Below, in pieces: positions 6,772 through 15,118 of a DNA stretch of 64,000 bases. The notes beneath the pieces were generated by a model that ran no database searches, was not told the origin of the DNA, and worked only from the letters and a program-made list of their open reading frames with translations. The stretch is taken from contig NZ_JIAD01000001.1 of assembly GCF_000688015.1 (NCBI RefSeq), positions 310,001-374,000 of the forward strand, written 5' to 3'. The position numbers were made by a program, and so were the translations under genes. This stretch comes from Eubacterium sp. AB3007. GTDB lineage: Bacteria; Bacillota; Clostridia; Peptostreptococcales; Anaerovoracaceae. The stretch's first letter is position 1, and each line of letters opens with the position of its first letter.

Positions 6772-8652
6772 TTGGCAAGAAATAGAGGAAAGCACGATGC
6801 CAAGCATGGTCAGATCGCAAGGAACAAGCATCAGGCCAAGCGGAATGAGCGTAGGAAGAAGCTTTACAGCCACCCTGTGGTTGTGGAGGAAGAACCATAT
6901 ATCGAGGTAGAGGAATCTGTCGAGGAACCTGTCGAGGAACCGGAAGCGGTCGCTGTGGCAGCCGAGGAGGTGGAAGCACCGGCGGCACCAGCCGAAGAGG
7001 AAGCCCTGGCCGAAGAGGCGGCACCAGCCGAGGAGGAAACCCCGGCCGAGGAGGAAACCCCGGCCGAAGAGGAGGCGCCAGCCGAGGAGGAAACCCCGGC
7101 CGAAGAGGAGGCGCCAGCCGAAGAGGAAGCCCCGGCCGATGAGGAGGCGCCAGCCGAAGAGGAAGCCCCGGCCGAGGAACCTTCGACAAAACCGGAAGGG
7201 AAGGGACTGACCTTCTCTGAGGTGTTTGAGGAAGAAGACCGGGAGGAAGAGTCCAGGCGCCGCGGGAAAGGGCTGAAAATCGCAGCGGTCCTGATCATAC
7301 TGGCCATCCTTCTGGGTGCGGGCTACGTGTTGTCCGACCGTTACCTCATGAGCCCGAACACCTTCCAGAAGGACAGCACCATCAACGACGTGGACGTATC
7401 CGGGCTGACAGAGGAGCAGGCCCAGACGAAGGTCAGGGACTACATCAACAGTGAGACCCTGCGGCTCTATCAGGATGGGGAACCCATTGGCACGATCAGC
7501 GATTTTGAGTTCAACTATGATTTCGGAAACAAGATCAGCAAGTGCCTGTACCCGGGATTCCCCAAGAAGTTCACCAGGCTCTTCGACAAGGATCAGCGTG
7601 AGTACGAGATCGATCTGAAGCCCATCAATCAGGACAAGAACTTCAACAAGCAGTTCGCGGCCCTGGATATCGTCAAGCATGCCAAGGGCACCGAGGAGAC
7701 CAAGAACGCCTACGTGGATCTGACGACTCATGATTTCAACGTGGTGTCCGAGGTTTACGGTAACGGCATTGATACCAGGAAACTCAAGCAGGCATTGATG
7801 GACAGTGTCGGTGCCAACGAGATGGAGTTCCAGTACGATCCGGACGATTTCCGACTGCAGCCCACCATCAAGGCCAACAGCCCGGAGATCCAGCAGCGGC
7901 TGGAGTACTGCAAGAAGTACCTGTCGCAGGAGATCAAGCTGAACACCTTCAAGGGTCCCTACACCATTCCGCCAAAGGAAATGAACAAGTTCATCGAGGC
8001 GGATGCGCAGGGGAATCGCATTATCAAGAAGAAAAAACTCAAGAAATACGTCAAGAAGCTCCGGGAGAACTTCAGTGTCAGCGGCGGGGAGTATGACCTG
8101 GATCTGGTGGGCGGCCATGTCCATGTCAGCGGCGGTAACTACGGTGTCTATGTGGATACCTCTGCGGAGTACAAGCAGCTGAAGAAGGACTTTGCGGCAG
8201 GCACCAACGTGACCAGAGACCTCCTCTATGAGGGCGGAAGGACACCGGCGAGCGGCAACGACATCGGCAACTCCTATGTGGAGATCGACATCAGCCGCCA
8301 GAAACTCTGGTGCGTGGTGAACGGCAAGACCGTCGTCAAGAGCGATGTGGTCACTGGTAACGAGGCAGAAGGGTACGGAACACCGACCGGTCTCTATGTG
8401 ATCGCCTACAAGGTCTCTCCGTGCACGCTGCGGGGAGAGAATGCGGACGGAAGCAAGTACGAGTCCAAGGTTTCCTACTGGATGCCATTCAATGGCGGTA
8501 TCGGCTGTCATGACGCTACATGGCGGGGCAGCTTCGGCGGGAGCATCTATCGGTATTCCGGAAGCCACGGGTGCGTGAACATGCCGTACAGCAAGGCAGA
8601 GGAGCTTTACTACAACGTGGATGCCGGCATGCCGGTGGTGGTACACAACTGA
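6772..8652 (+). CDS. membrane-anchored L,D-transpeptidase (YkuD domain) with acidic repeat region
   Basis: 626 residues from a TTG at 6772 with AAGGGGG upstream; no ATG is better placed. The order is: a basic cytoplasmic N-terminus, an acidic repeat region of PAEEEAP/PAEEETP units (about residues 65-138), one membrane helix (about 168-188), extracellular peptidoglycan-binding-like domains, then the YkuD domain. The active site is SGSHGCVNM, with His599 and Cys601. The enzyme should form 3-3 crosslinks or attach proteins in the cell wall. It is a single gene between its own promoter and terminator. The acidic tract is unusual and is built from near-identical 18-base DNA units, so its length may vary between strains. 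Confidence 0.9.
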   Translation: MARNRGKHDAKHGQIARNKHQAKRNERRKKLYSHPVVVEEEPYIEVEESVEEPVEEPEAVAVAAEEVEAPAAPAEEEALAEEAAPAEEETPAEEETPAEEEAPAEEETPAEEEAPAEEEAPADEEAPAEEEAPAEEPSTKPEGKGLTFSEVFEEEDREEESRRRGKGLKIAAVLIILAILLGAGYVLSDRYLMSPNTFQKDSTINDVDVSGLTEEQAQTKVRDYINSETLRLYQDGEPIGTISDFEFNYDFGNKISKCLYPGFPKKFTRLFDKDQREYEIDLKPINQDKNFNKQFAALDIVKHAKGTEETKNAYVDLTTHDFNVVSEVYGNGIDTRKLKQALMDSVGANEMEFQYDPDDFRLQPTIKANSPEIQQRLEYCKKYLSQEIKLNTFKGPYTIPPKEMNKFIEADAQGNRIIKKKKLKKYVKKLRENFSVSGGEYDLDLVGGHVHVSGGNYGVYVDTSAEYKQLKKDFAAGTNVTRDLLYEGGRTPASGNDIGNSYVEIDISRQKLWCVVNGKTVVKSDVVTGNEAEGYGTPTGLYVIAYKVSPCTLRGENADGSKYESKVSYWMPFNGGIGCHDATWRGSFGGSIYRYSGSHGCVNMPYSKAEELYYNVDAGMPVVVHN

Positions 8653-8663
8653 TCATAGTTTTT

Positions 8664-8689
8664 ACAGGGCACAAAGCCCTGTTTTTTTG
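8664..8689 (+). terminator. terminator after the L,D-transpeptidase gene
   Basis: ACAGGGC, loop, GCCCTGT and seven Ts. Confidence 0.8.
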
Positions 8690-8700
8690 TTTGCAGGGAC

Positions 8701-8728
8701 TTGACTTTTTCAGCGAACGTGGTAGAGT
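8701..8728 (+). promoter_or_regulatory. promoter of htpG
   Basis: TTGACT (8701-8706), 16-base spacer, TAGAGT (8723-8728). The CIRCE operator starts 12 bases downstream, at the expected transcription start. Confidence 0.6.
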
Positions 8729-8739
8729 ATATATGTGTG

Positions 8740-8766
8740 TTAGCACTCGTAGATGTAGAGTGCTAA
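8740..8766 (+). promoter_or_regulatory. CIRCE operator (HrcA site) before htpG
   Basis: TTAGCACTC, nine bases, GAGTGCTAA: a perfect match to the known HrcA operator. It places htpG under heat-shock repression by HrcA, which is not in this window. Confidence 0.93.
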
Positions 8767-8790
8767 ATCAGAATAATCGGAGGCGAGATA

Positions 8791-10737
8791 ATGGCAAAGA
8801 AACAGTTTAAGGCAGAATCTAAGAAACTGCTTGACCTGATGGTGAATTCCATCTATACCAACAAGGAGATCTTTATCAGAGAATTGATCAGCAACGCCAG
8901 TGACGCGCTGGACAAGCTGTATTACAAGAGCCTGGAGTCCGGAGATACCGGCATCAAGCGCTCTGACTTTGTGATCCGCATCGATGCGGACAAGGACGCG
9001 CGGACGCTGACCATCAGCGACAATGGCATCGGCATGACCAGGGAAGAGCTGGAGCAGAACCTGGGCACCATCGCCAAGAGCGGAAGTCTTGCGTTCAAGC
9101 AGGAGCATGCAGAGGATGGCAAGGATGAGAATGACATCGTTGGGGCCAAGGCACAGAAGGCAACGGATATCATCGGGCAGTTCGGTGTCGGTTTCTACTC
9201 TGCGTTCATGGTGGCTGATCAGGTGAAGGTGACTTCCAGAGCCTATGGCAGCGAGGAATGCTTTGTGTGGGAATCCACCGGCTCTGACGGATACACCGTG
9301 GAAGAGAGCGAGATGGAGAGCAACGGGACCAGTGTGGTGCTGCATCTGAAGGAGGACGTGGAAGGAGAAAAGTTCAGCGACTATCTCAGCGAGTACACCA
9401 TCCGCGACCTGGTGAAGCGCTACTCGGACTACATCCGCTACCCGATCCAGATGATGGTGGAGAAGACTCAGCCCAAGGAAGGCACCGAGGAGGATGAGAA
9501 GCCGGAGATGGAGACCATCCACGAACTGGAGACCCTCAACACCATGGAGCCTATCTGGAAACGCCAGAAGAGCAAGGTCAAGGACGAGGATTACAACGAG
9601 TATTATAAGAGCAAGTTCACCGATTACATGGATCCGGCCAGGGTCATCCGCACCAGCGTAGAGGGTGTATCCAGCTATACGGCGCTGATGTTCATTCCCG
9701 GTCACGTGCCCTATGACTACTACACCAAGGACTATGAGAAGGGGCTGCAGTTGTACTCCAGCGGCGTGCTGATCATGGAGAAATGCAAGGACCTGCTGCC
9801 GGATTACTTCAACTTTGTGAAGGGGCTGGTGGACTCTCAGGACCTGTCGCTGAACATCTCCCGTGAGACACTGCAGCAGGATCGTCAGCTGAAGAACATC
9901 GCCAAGAACCTGGAGAAGAAGATCAAGAAGGAACTGGTCAAGTGGATGAAAGACGACCGGGAAGGCTACGAGGCGTTCTTCAAGAACTTTGGCCGACAGA
10001 TGAAGTTCGGTTTGTACGAGAGTTTCGGCATGCACAAAGACGTCCTGATGGATCTGATGTTGTTCTACTCTTCGTCGGAGCAGAAGATGGTCACGCTGGA
10101 CGAGTACATCGAGCGCATGGGCGAGGACCAGAAGAACATCTACTATGCTCCCGGCGAGACCATCGAGAAGATCGACATGCTCCCGCAGACAGCGGCTGCC
10201 AAGGCCAAGGGGTATGAGATCCTCTATATGACGGACGAGATCGACGAGTTCGCCATCCGCATGGTGAACGAATACAAGGAGAAGCCGTTTAAATCTATTT
10301 CTGACGAGGACATGACCGAGGAGCTGTCGGAGGAAGAGAAGGAAGCCGTCAAGAAGGCAGAGGAAGAAAACAAGGATCTGCTGGACTTTGTGAAGGAGAC
10401 TCTGGGAGGAAAGGTGGCCGAGGTCAGCCTGTCCGCAAAACTGGCGGACGCGGCGTGTTGCTTGATCAGCAAGGGCGGCATCTCTCTGGAGATGGAGAAG
10501 ACCATCAACGCCATGCCTACCGATGAGCATATCAGCGCGGAGAAGGTGCTTCAGATCAATCCGGAGCATGCGGTGATGGCGAAACTGCAGGATGCGTTCA
10601 CGCACGGCGCAGAAGGCAAGGAGCGGGCGGCAGTGATCGCCAGACTGCTTTATGACCAGGCAGCGCTGGTGAGCGGACTTGCAGTGGAGGATCCTGTGCA
10701 GCTCAGCAAGGATATCTGCAGCATGATCACACAGTAA
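8791..10737 (+). CDS. htpG: Hsp90-family chaperone HtpG
   Basis: 648 residues, close to the usual 620-650. The N-terminal GHKL ATPase domain shows the family motifs: ELISNASDALDK, DNGIGMTREEL, and the lid segment IGQFGVGFYSAFMV. The middle domain contains RETLQQDRQLKNI with the catalytic arginine region, and the C-terminal dimerisation domain follows. The protein is a cytosolic ATP-dependent chaperone for stressed proteins. ATG at 8791 follows GGAGGCGAGATA. A CIRCE operator in front indicates HrcA control, which is uncommon for htpG in Bacillus subtilis but known in other Firmicutes. It is a single-gene unit. Confidence 0.96.
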   Translation: MAKKQFKAESKKLLDLMVNSIYTNKEIFIRELISNASDALDKLYYKSLESGDTGIKRSDFVIRIDADKDARTLTISDNGIGMTREELEQNLGTIAKSGSLAFKQEHAEDGKDENDIVGAKAQKATDIIGQFGVGFYSAFMVADQVKVTSRAYGSEECFVWESTGSDGYTVEESEMESNGTSVVLHLKEDVEGEKFSDYLSEYTIRDLVKRYSDYIRYPIQMMVEKTQPKEGTEEDEKPEMETIHELETLNTMEPIWKRQKSKVKDEDYNEYYKSKFTDYMDPARVIRTSVEGVSSYTALMFIPGHVPYDYYTKDYEKGLQLYSSGVLIMEKCKDLLPDYFNFVKGLVDSQDLSLNISRETLQQDRQLKNIAKNLEKKIKKELVKWMKDDREGYEAFFKNFGRQMKFGLYESFGMHKDVLMDLMLFYSSSEQKMVTLDEYIERMGEDQKNIYYAPGETIEKIDMLPQTAAAKAKGYEILYMTDEIDEFAIRMVNEYKEKPFKSISDEDMTEELSEEEKEAVKKAEEENKDLLDFVKETLGGKVAEVSLSAKLADAACCLISKGGISLEMEKTINAMPTDEHISAEKVLQINPEHAVMAKLQDAFTHGAEGKERAAVIARLLYDQAALVSGLAVEDPVQLSKDICSMITQ

Positions 10738-10742
10738 AAAAC

Positions 10743-10775
10743 AAGGCGGCTGTTCGAGGAACAGCCGCCTTTTGG
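10743..10775. terminator. bidirectional terminator between htpG and trkH
   Basis: Perfect 13-bp stem AAGGCGGCTGTTC / GAACAGCCGCCTT with a three-base loop. The T run follows on the + strand; on the - strand the A/T-rich flank is weaker. It separates convergent htpG and trkH. Confidence 0.8.
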
Positions 10776-10790
10776 TAAGCCAGGAAGAAC

Positions 10791-12254
10791 TCAACCTTTT
10801 CGGACCACCGCCGCGACCAAGGCTGCCAGCGGATAGAATTCCAGGCGACCCACCAGCATGTCCAGGATCAAAACGATCTTGGAGAGTGGACTGAAAGTGG
10901 CGTAGCTGCCCTGGGCGGAGATCTCTGCGATGCCGGTGCCGGTGTTGTTGATGCAGGCGATCACTGCTGAGAAGTTCGCATCTATACTGTGGCCGTTGGG
11001 ATCTGCGGAGATGATCAGAAAAGAGGCGATGACCACCATGAAATAGACCGTCAGGAAGGTGACGATGCGGCGCATCGTGCTTTCGGAGACGGTCTTTCCG
11101 TTCAGGCGGATGACCATGACCCGGTTGGGCTCCAGCCGTTCCACCATGGTGCGGTGGATATCTTTGGATAGCAGCAGGGCTCGGCCGATCTTGATCCCGC
11201 CGGAGGTGCTTCCCATACAGCCTCCACACCACAGCAGCAGATAGAGCAGGGTCAGGGCCAGGCCGGACCACTGGGCAAAATTGGTCACCGTGAAGCCGGT
11301 GGTGGTAATGATGCTGGTGACCTGGAAGGCAGCGCTTCCCAGGGCGCCCAGGGCTGTGCCTGCGTCACCCCGGCGATAGATGCTCCAGGCGACCAGAAGG
11401 GAACTCAGGAGGATCAGCAGAAGATAGGTGCGGAGCTCCTCGTCCCGTAGGAATTGCCTGTAGTTGCCCGTGCTCCCCAATAGATACAGAGCGTAGTTGA
11501 TACCGAACAGGAGCATGAAAAGCAGGGTGATGACTTTGGCGGCAACCGGATAACTGGTCAGTCCTGTGTTCAGCACGGTAAATCCGCCGGTGCTTGCCGT
11601 TCCAAAGGCGATGCAGCAGGCATCGAACATGGGCATGCCGCTGAGCTTCAGAAGGAGCATGTCCAGCAGGGTCAGGCCTGCGTAGATCAACAGGATCCTC
11701 TCCGTGGTGCGGGAGACCATGGGCAGGTAGCTCCCGGCTTTGTGCCGGAGAGAGGCGCTCTGGATCAGTTCCTGCAGGTGGCCGCGACGATAGGAGTTGT
11801 TTGGCAGCAGCTGAAGGAAGAACAGAAGCACAGCAAGACCGCCGACCCACTGGCTGAAGCTGCGCCAGAATAACAGTCCGGGGCCCAGGTCACTCACGTC
11901 TGACAGCAGTGAGGCGCCTGTGGTGGTGAAACCGGAGGTGATCTCGAACAGGCTGTCTATATAGGATGGCATATGACCGGAAAACCAGAAGGGCAGAGCC
12001 CCTGTGAGGCAGACAGCCACATAGCTGAGCCCGGCGCACAGGAACATCTCCCAACCGGCGTATCGTCTGGATTCCGAACGGGTCAGGCCCAGGAGCAGCA
12101 ACGCGGCCACCCCCGTGATCGCGATGGATTTCAGGAAGGCTCCCGTCACCTGGTGATCGCCGTTGTTGGCGGTGAAAAGCAAAGAGGGGAGCATGAGCGC
12201 GATCTCTATCAAAAGGACGATTCCAAGGAACCATCCGATTCTCTTGTAGTTCAT
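10791..12254 (-). CDS. trkH: potassium uptake protein TrkH/KtrB family
   Basis: 487 residues with about ten membrane segments and the four-fold repeated selectivity-filter pattern of the Trk/Ktr/HKT family. Visible filter-like segments include ITSGFTTTGASLL, FGTASTGGFTVLN, ITTTGFTVTNF and IACINNTGTGI. The protein is the membrane channel of a K+ (with H+ or Na+) uptake system and is regulated by the cytoplasmic TrkA. The gene is 19 bases downstream of trkA on the same strand, so the two form an operon transcribed trkA then trkH. It ends at a terminator shared with htpG. Confidence 0.93.
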   Translation of the reverse strand: MNYKRIGWFLGIVLLIEIALMLPSLLFTANNGDHQVTGAFLKSIAITGVAALLLLGLTRSESRRYAGWEMFLCAGLSYVAVCLTGALPFWFSGHMPSYIDSLFEITSGFTTTGASLLSDVSDLGPGLLFWRSFSQWVGGLAVLLFFLQLLPNNSYRRGHLQELIQSASLRHKAGSYLPMVSRTTERILLIYAGLTLLDMLLLKLSGMPMFDACCIAFGTASTGGFTVLNTGLTSYPVAAKVITLLFMLLFGINYALYLLGSTGNYRQFLRDEELRTYLLLILLSSLLVAWSIYRRGDAGTALGALGSAAFQVTSIITTTGFTVTNFAQWSGLALTLLYLLLWCGGCMGSTSGGIKIGRALLLSKDIHRTMVERLEPNRVMVIRLNGKTVSESTMRRIVTFLTVYFMVVIASFLIISADPNGHSIDANFSAVIACINNTGTGIAEISAQGSYATFSPLSKIVLILDMLVGRLEFYPLAALVAAVVRKG

Positions 12255-12273
12255 GGTGTCTCCTGTCTATAGT

Positions 12274-13623
12274 TTATCTGAACAGATCGTTGAATCCTTT
12301 GATGTCATCCCGGGAGTAGACAGCCAGCACACGGTCGCCGCTGAGGAACATGGAGTCTGCACCCGGAAGGATATTGCTTCCGTAGCGGTTGATGGATGCC
12401 AGCAATACGTTGCTCTTGAAACGGATGTCCTTCAGCTTCTCGCCGCAGTGGCGCGCGCCGGGACCTATGATGAACTCGGCGATCTGGGTGTCTCCTGCGA
12501 TGGTGCGAACGGAGACAGCCGCGTTGGACTGGCCCTCCAGCGACCGGACGAAACGGATAATGCTGTCAGCACAAAGCCTTCGGGGGTTGATGATGTTCCC
12601 GTGGGTCTTGTGCCCGAAGATCCGCTGATAGTCGTCGTCTTTCAGTTTGATGATGATCTCTGGCACGTCCAGACTGTTTCCATACACGCCCAGGATGGTG
12701 TTGGTCTCGTCGCTGCCGGATAGGCAGAGCAGCGCGTCTTGCTGGGCGAGTCCCTGCTCATCCAGGAAGGACAGGTGGCTGGCATCTCCGCAGATGACGG
12801 TGACATCGTGGAAGTTGGAGGCCAGTTGCTCGCAGAGGCTGCGGCTTCGCTCGATGACCGTCAGGCGGTAATGTCTGGACCTGAGACGGCGGATCACCTC
12901 GCGGCTGGTATCGCCGCCGCCGATGATCATCACGTCACGTGTCCTCTTGCGTTTGCCAAAGGAGGTGAGAAGGGTCTTCAGGTCCTTCTCAGAGGCAGTT
13001 ACATAGACCTGATCGTGGGCCTGCAAAACAAAATCCGCCCCCGGTGTCTCCGCCTTCCCGTTGCGTACCACGGCACAGATCAGCGCCCGGAGCCCGGTGA
13101 TCTTGGGCATATCGATCAGTGGGTGGCCGCACAGGGGGTGGCCCTCCGGAATGTCAAGGGTCATGACATCCGTCATATCTCTGGCGAACCGTTCCCTATG
13201 CAGAAAACCCGGATAGGCCAGCAAGGACTCGATATCCTTGGCAGCGTAGAGCTCCGGGTCGATGGTCATGGACAGCCCGAACTTGTCATAGTAGAGCCCT
13301 GTGGTCTCTGAGTAGTCCGGCGTGCGTATTCTGGCGATGGTACGGATCTCACTGTTCAGGTCGTGGGCAGTGATGCAGCTGAGGAGATTCTTCTCATCGG
13401 ACTCTGTGGCGGCGATCAGAATGTTCGCCTCCATGATGCCCGCCTCCTGCAAGGCGCTGATGGCGGCGCAGTTGCCCCGGATGACACGGATGTCCTTGGT
13501 ATCCAGACTGTAGCGGATCCGCGGCAGTTCCCGCTCGATGAGGATGACCTCGTGGCCTTCGTCCTGCAGCCGTGCACAAAGCTCGATGCCCAGTGTCGTA
13601 ATGCCTGAGAGTATGATCTTCAT
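12274..13623 (-). CDS. trkA: potassium uptake regulatory protein TrkA
   Basis: 449 residues with two tandem RCK units, the usual TrkA size. The first nucleotide-binding domain starts MKIILSGITTLGIELC, where the usual GxGxxG is reduced to GxxxxG. The second starts RDVMIIGGGDTSREV, where the last Gly is Ser. Each unit has a TrkA_C domain after it. It binds NAD(H)/nucleotides on the cytoplasmic face and gates TrkH. The ATG at 13623 has GGAGGCAAACC before it. An extended -10 (TGATATAAT, - strand, near 13671-13679) lies upstream. It is divergent from trxA. Confidence 0.93.
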   Translation of the reverse strand: MKIILSGITTLGIELCARLQDEGHEVILIERELPRIRYSLDTKDIRVIRGNCAAISALQEAGIMEANILIAATESDEKNLLSCITAHDLNSEIRTIARIRTPDYSETTGLYYDKFGLSMTIDPELYAAKDIESLLAYPGFLHRERFARDMTDVMTLDIPEGHPLCGHPLIDMPKITGLRALICAVVRNGKAETPGADFVLQAHDQVYVTASEKDLKTLLTSFGKRKRTRDVMIIGGGDTSREVIRRLRSRHYRLTVIERSRSLCEQLASNFHDVTVICGDASHLSFLDEQGLAQQDALLCLSGSDETNTILGVYGNSLDVPEIIIKLKDDDYQRIFGHKTHGNIINPRRLCADSIIRFVRSLEGQSNAAVSVRTIAGDTQIAEFIIGPGARHCGEKLKDIRFKSNVLLASINRYGSNILPGADSMFLSGDRVLAVYSRDDIKGFNDLFR

Positions 13624-13707
13624 AATGGTTTGCCTCCTTGGGGACAGCCCATGGCTTTGTCCCTGAGAAGATTATATCACATCTGAGGGGATTGGGATAC
13701 GAGGTTT

Positions 13708-13749
13708 TGTGACAAGGTCACAGAACGACTCTCGCCAAAACGCTATAAT
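13708..13749 (+). promoter_or_regulatory. trxA promoter with Crp/Fnr-like palindrome near -41
   Basis: A perfect palindrome TGTGAC-AAG-GTCACA (13708-13722) lies upstream of TATAAT (13744-13749). No good -35 is present at the expected 13721-13726. The palindrome centre is about 41 bases upstream of the expected start (near 13756), the class II activator position for Crp/Fnr proteins. A Crp/Fnr-family gene lies directly downstream of trxA. The link is an inference. Confidence 0.6.
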
Positions 13750-13816
13750 AAAACCATAAACAGTGAAGAAAGCGCACGCCGCCAATGGATGGCAGGGTGC
13801 AGGAAAGGAGAATACA

Positions 13817-14125
13817 ATGGCAGAAGTAGTATTGACAAAGGACAATTTTCAGGCAGAGGTAATGGAATCTGAGGTGCCGGTACTGGTGGATTTCTGGGCG
13901 AGCTGGTGCGGACCGTGCCAGATGCTGGGACCTGTGGTCGCGGAGATCGCGGAGGAGCACCCGGAGTTCAAGGTCGGCAAGGTGAACGTGGATGAGCAGC
14001 CGGAGCTGGCGCGGCAGTACGGGATCATGAGCATTCCTACACTGTATGTGTTCAAGGATGGAGAGGCTGTGAGCCACACCATGGGTGTGCAGCCCAAGGA
14101 GAGCATCCTGGAGATGATGAAGTAA
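13817..14125 (+). CDS. trxA: thioredoxin
   Basis: 102 residues, standard single thioredoxin fold with active site WCGPC (residues 30-34) and the cis-proline loop SIPTLYVFKDG. It reduces protein disulfides in the cytoplasm using electrons from thioredoxin reductase, which is not in this window. The ATG at 13817 has GAAAGGAGAA before it; the frame is open back to 13763 but without a better start. A Crp/Fnr-like palindrome in the promoter suggests redox or metabolic control. A hairpin terminator separates it from the regulator gene downstream. Confidence 0.95.
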   Translation: MAEVVLTKDNFQAEVMESEVPVLVDFWASWCGPCQMLGPVVAEIAEEHPEFKVGKVNVDEQPELARQYGIMSIPTLYVFKDGEAVSHTMGVQPKESILEMMK

Positions 14126-14159
14126 GCTGCCGGATGTAACTATTGAAAATAGCCTTTGA

Positions 14160-14196
14160 CAGATGGTATACTTGATGTATATCATCTGTTTTTTTT
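14160..14196 (+). terminator. hairpin between trxA and the Crp/Fnr gene; terminator and possible operator
   Basis: CAGATGgTATAC, loop TTGAT, GTATAtCATCTG, then eight Ts: a terminator for trxA. The same bases overlap a promoter for the next gene (TTGACA 14156-14161, TATATC 14178-14183, 16-base spacer), so the dyad may also be an operator. Confidence 0.6.
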
Positions 14197-14210
14197 GGAT
14201 AGGAGAGACT

Positions 14211-14912
14211 ATGGACAAGAGTCAGGAGACGAGAAACCAGATCGAGAGGATGCCCTTCTGGGCGCATATGTCAGAGCGGGAACGGACCAGACTGATGGAA
14301 TTTGCGGTGATCCGGGAGTATGAGGCGGGGAGTATGCTTCATGCTACCGATGGGGACTGTTTGGGGATGGTGGTAGTCCTGCAGGGCTCTGTTCGTGCGT
14401 ACATGGTCTCAGAGGAGGGCAGGGAGATCACCCTCTATCATATCAACAAAGGAGAGACGGATGTGCTTACCGCCTCCTGCATTCTGTACCAGATCACCTT
14501 CGACACGGAGATGGTGGTGGAGGAGGACAGCCGGATCCTGATCCTGCCTACGGTGGTGTTGAAGGGGCTGAAGGAAGAGAACGTCTATGTCCGCAGTTAC
14601 ATCTACGAGGTCCTGACAGAGCGTTTCTCCGATGTGATGTGGACTATGCAGCAGATCCTGTTCTATGGTATCGATCAGCGGATCGCGGCATTTCTACTGG
14701 ATCAGGTCGCTGGGAATGGGATCGGGTCCGGGCAGGTGCCGGAGATCCATATCACCCATGAGCAGATCGCTCGGGAGATCAATACCGCGCGTGAAGTGGT
14801 CGCCAGGATCATTCGCCGGTTCGTGGCCGATGGGTTGGTGGAAACCGGTCGCGGCCGTCTGCGTCTCATAGATCTGAAAGGCCTGCGGGCACTGACGGAA
14901 GGAATGGGATGA
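14211..14912 (+). CDS. Crp/Fnr-family transcriptional regulator
   Basis: 233 residues from the ATG at 14211 with TAGGAGAGACT upstream. The N-terminal half is a cyclic-nucleotide-binding-type beta roll, and the C-terminal end a winged helix with recognition segment THEQIAREINTAREVVARII. There is no FNR-like cysteine cluster at the N-terminus, and I cannot tell the effector. Close neighbours and a matching palindrome before trxA suggest that it controls thioredoxin expression and perhaps itself. It is followed by a terminator belonging to the opposite-strand tRNA-Arg. Confidence 0.88.
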   Translation: MDKSQETRNQIERMPFWAHMSERERTRLMEFAVIREYEAGSMLHATDGDCLGMVVVLQGSVRAYMVSEEGREITLYHINKGETDVLTASCILYQITFDTEMVVEEDSRILILPTVVLKGLKEENVYVRSYIYEVLTERFSDVMWTMQQILFYGIDQRIAAFLLDQVAGNGIGSGQVPEIHITHEQIAREINTAREVVARIIRRFVADGLVETGRGRLRLIDLKGLRALTEGMG

Positions 14913-14938
14913 CCACCGATAGCTTGCCAAAAAACAAA

Positions 14939-14979
14939 ACAGGAACCATAGAATCGTTGAAATTCCAATGGTTCCTGTG
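14939..14979 (-). terminator. terminator of tRNA-Arg (- strand), possibly also of the Crp/Fnr gene
   Basis: On the - strand, ACAGGAACCAT pairs with ATGGTTCCTGT across a short loop, followed by TTTTGTTTTTT. Confidence 0.7.
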
Positions 14980-14980
14980 A

Positions 14981-15056
14981 TGGTGCGCCAGGAGGGAATC
15001 GAACCCTCGGCCTTCACATTCGGAGTGTGCTACTCTATCCCCTGAGCTACTGGCGC
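14981..15056 (-). tRNA. tRNA-Arg (anticodon CCG)
   Basis: On the - strand the acceptor stem is GCGCCAG / CTGGCGC with an encoded ACCA end (CCA at 14981). The anticodon loop CTCCGAA gives CCG, reading CGG. D-loop (AGCTCAGGGGAT) and T-arm (GAGGGTTCGATTCCCTC) are canonical. 76 nucleotides. Confidence 0.96.
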
Positions 15057-15118
15057 AAAACGTCTTTACCATTATAGCACAACCGGGTAGAAATGCCAAG
15101 AAGTATTTCAGTTATTTT

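Noticed and set aside
8740-11271. Long open frame on the - strand (843 codons) opposite htpG
   Set aside because: It is a mirror of htpG codon bias: low-complexity Leu/His/Val-rich sequence, no start site, no family resemblance, and it runs across the htpG-trkH terminator.
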